Assembly (NCBI GenBank): GCA_003136295.1
Contig: PLDZ01000151.1
Coordinates: forward strand, 1 to 6,103
Length of the DNA: 6,103 nucleotides
Source: Candidatus Dormiibacterota bacterium
Lineage (GTDB): Bacteria; Chloroflexota; Dormibacteria; Aeolococcales; Aeolococcaceae
Direction: 5' to 3'
Position numbers and translations under genes: made by a program. This document shows, in pieces, positions 6,033 to 6,103 of this stretch (positions are counted from its first letter, which is position 1; the number at the start of each line of letters is the position of its first letter). Below the pieces are notes generated by a model that was not told the origin of the DNA, searched no databases, and worked only from the letters and a program-made list of their open reading frames with translations.

Positions 6033-6103
6033 TCAGCCTCCTTCGGTGGAACGCAAGCGGCCGAGTGCCTCCAGGCCACCCTCGACGATGGCCGGCACCA
6101 TCT
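6033..6103 (-). CDS. C-terminal end of an unidentified protein, upstream gene of the operon
   Basis: Reading leftward from the window edge, one frame gives MVPAIVEGGLEALGRL and then RSTEGG before TGA at 6035-6033; the Met is just the first complete codon, not a start. Only 23 residues are visible, so the family cannot be named. The stop is 2 bases from the dehydrogenase ATG, and the dehydrogenase ribosome binding site lies inside this coding end, which is a typical operon arrangement and the main support for the frame. An amphipathic helical end of this kind would suit an aminoglycoside-phosphotransferase-like kinase, a frequent partner of ACAD10/11-type dehydrogenases, but that is only a guess. 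Confidence 0.5.
   Translation of the reverse strand, partial: MVPAIVEGGLEALGRLRSTEGG
6037..6043 (-). promoter_or_regulatory. Ribosome binding site AAGGAGG of the acyl-CoA dehydrogenase
   Basis: AAGGAGG lies 6 bases before ATG 6030 on the minus strand and overlaps the end of the upstream frame. It is the strongest such site in the window. Confidence 0.8.

Noticed and set aside
1..6103. CRISPR array, insertion sequence, prophage or defence island
   Set aside because: No direct repeats with spacers, no transposase or integrase, and no terminal inverted repeats. 13E12-type repeats can host prophage attachment in M. tuberculosis, but no phage gene is seen here.

Overview
The window looks like ordinary chromosomal DNA from a high-GC Actinomycetota bacterium. 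GC-rich codons, GGAGG-type ribosome binding sites, a DUF222/HNH (13E12-type) gene, a DUF664 DinB-like gene and a DUF1801 gene are all typical of that phylum. A soil or uncultured lineage outside the best-known genera (for example Thermoleophilia) is possible, but that is a guess.

Layout. Bases 1-312 hold the 3' end of a class I fructose-bisphosphate aldolase (+), followed by a strong imperfect hairpin at 323-367. Facing it on the minus strand (422-1653) is a DUF222-HNH endonuclease gene of the 13E12 family. It is split into two overlapping reading frames by what looks like one missing base near 880-881. Its promoter is unusually readable: a perfect TATAAT ends exactly 7 bases before an ATG, which implies a leaderless mRNA, and it abuts a near-consensus actinobacterial LexA/SOS box. 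Divergent from it runs a plus-strand series: a DinB-like DUF664 protein (1764-2267), a DUF1801 protein (2443-2922) and a 12-helix MFS transporter (2988-4247). Convergent with these, on the minus strand, is an operon read from the right edge: the tail of an unidentified gene (6103-6033), an acyl-CoA dehydrogenase (6030-4819) and an OsmC-family protein (4773-4264).

How the parts relate. The unidentified tail gene, the dehydrogenase and osmC are closely spaced and probably co-transcribed, with a 2-base gap and a 45-base gap. They may join acyl-CoA oxidation to removal of organic peroxides. The plus-strand genes show no obvious shared pathway. I found no CRISPR array, tRNA, rRNA, insertion sequence or clearly new multi-gene system. 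The most informative signals are the SOS-box/leaderless promoter of the HNH gene and the single-base break in that gene.
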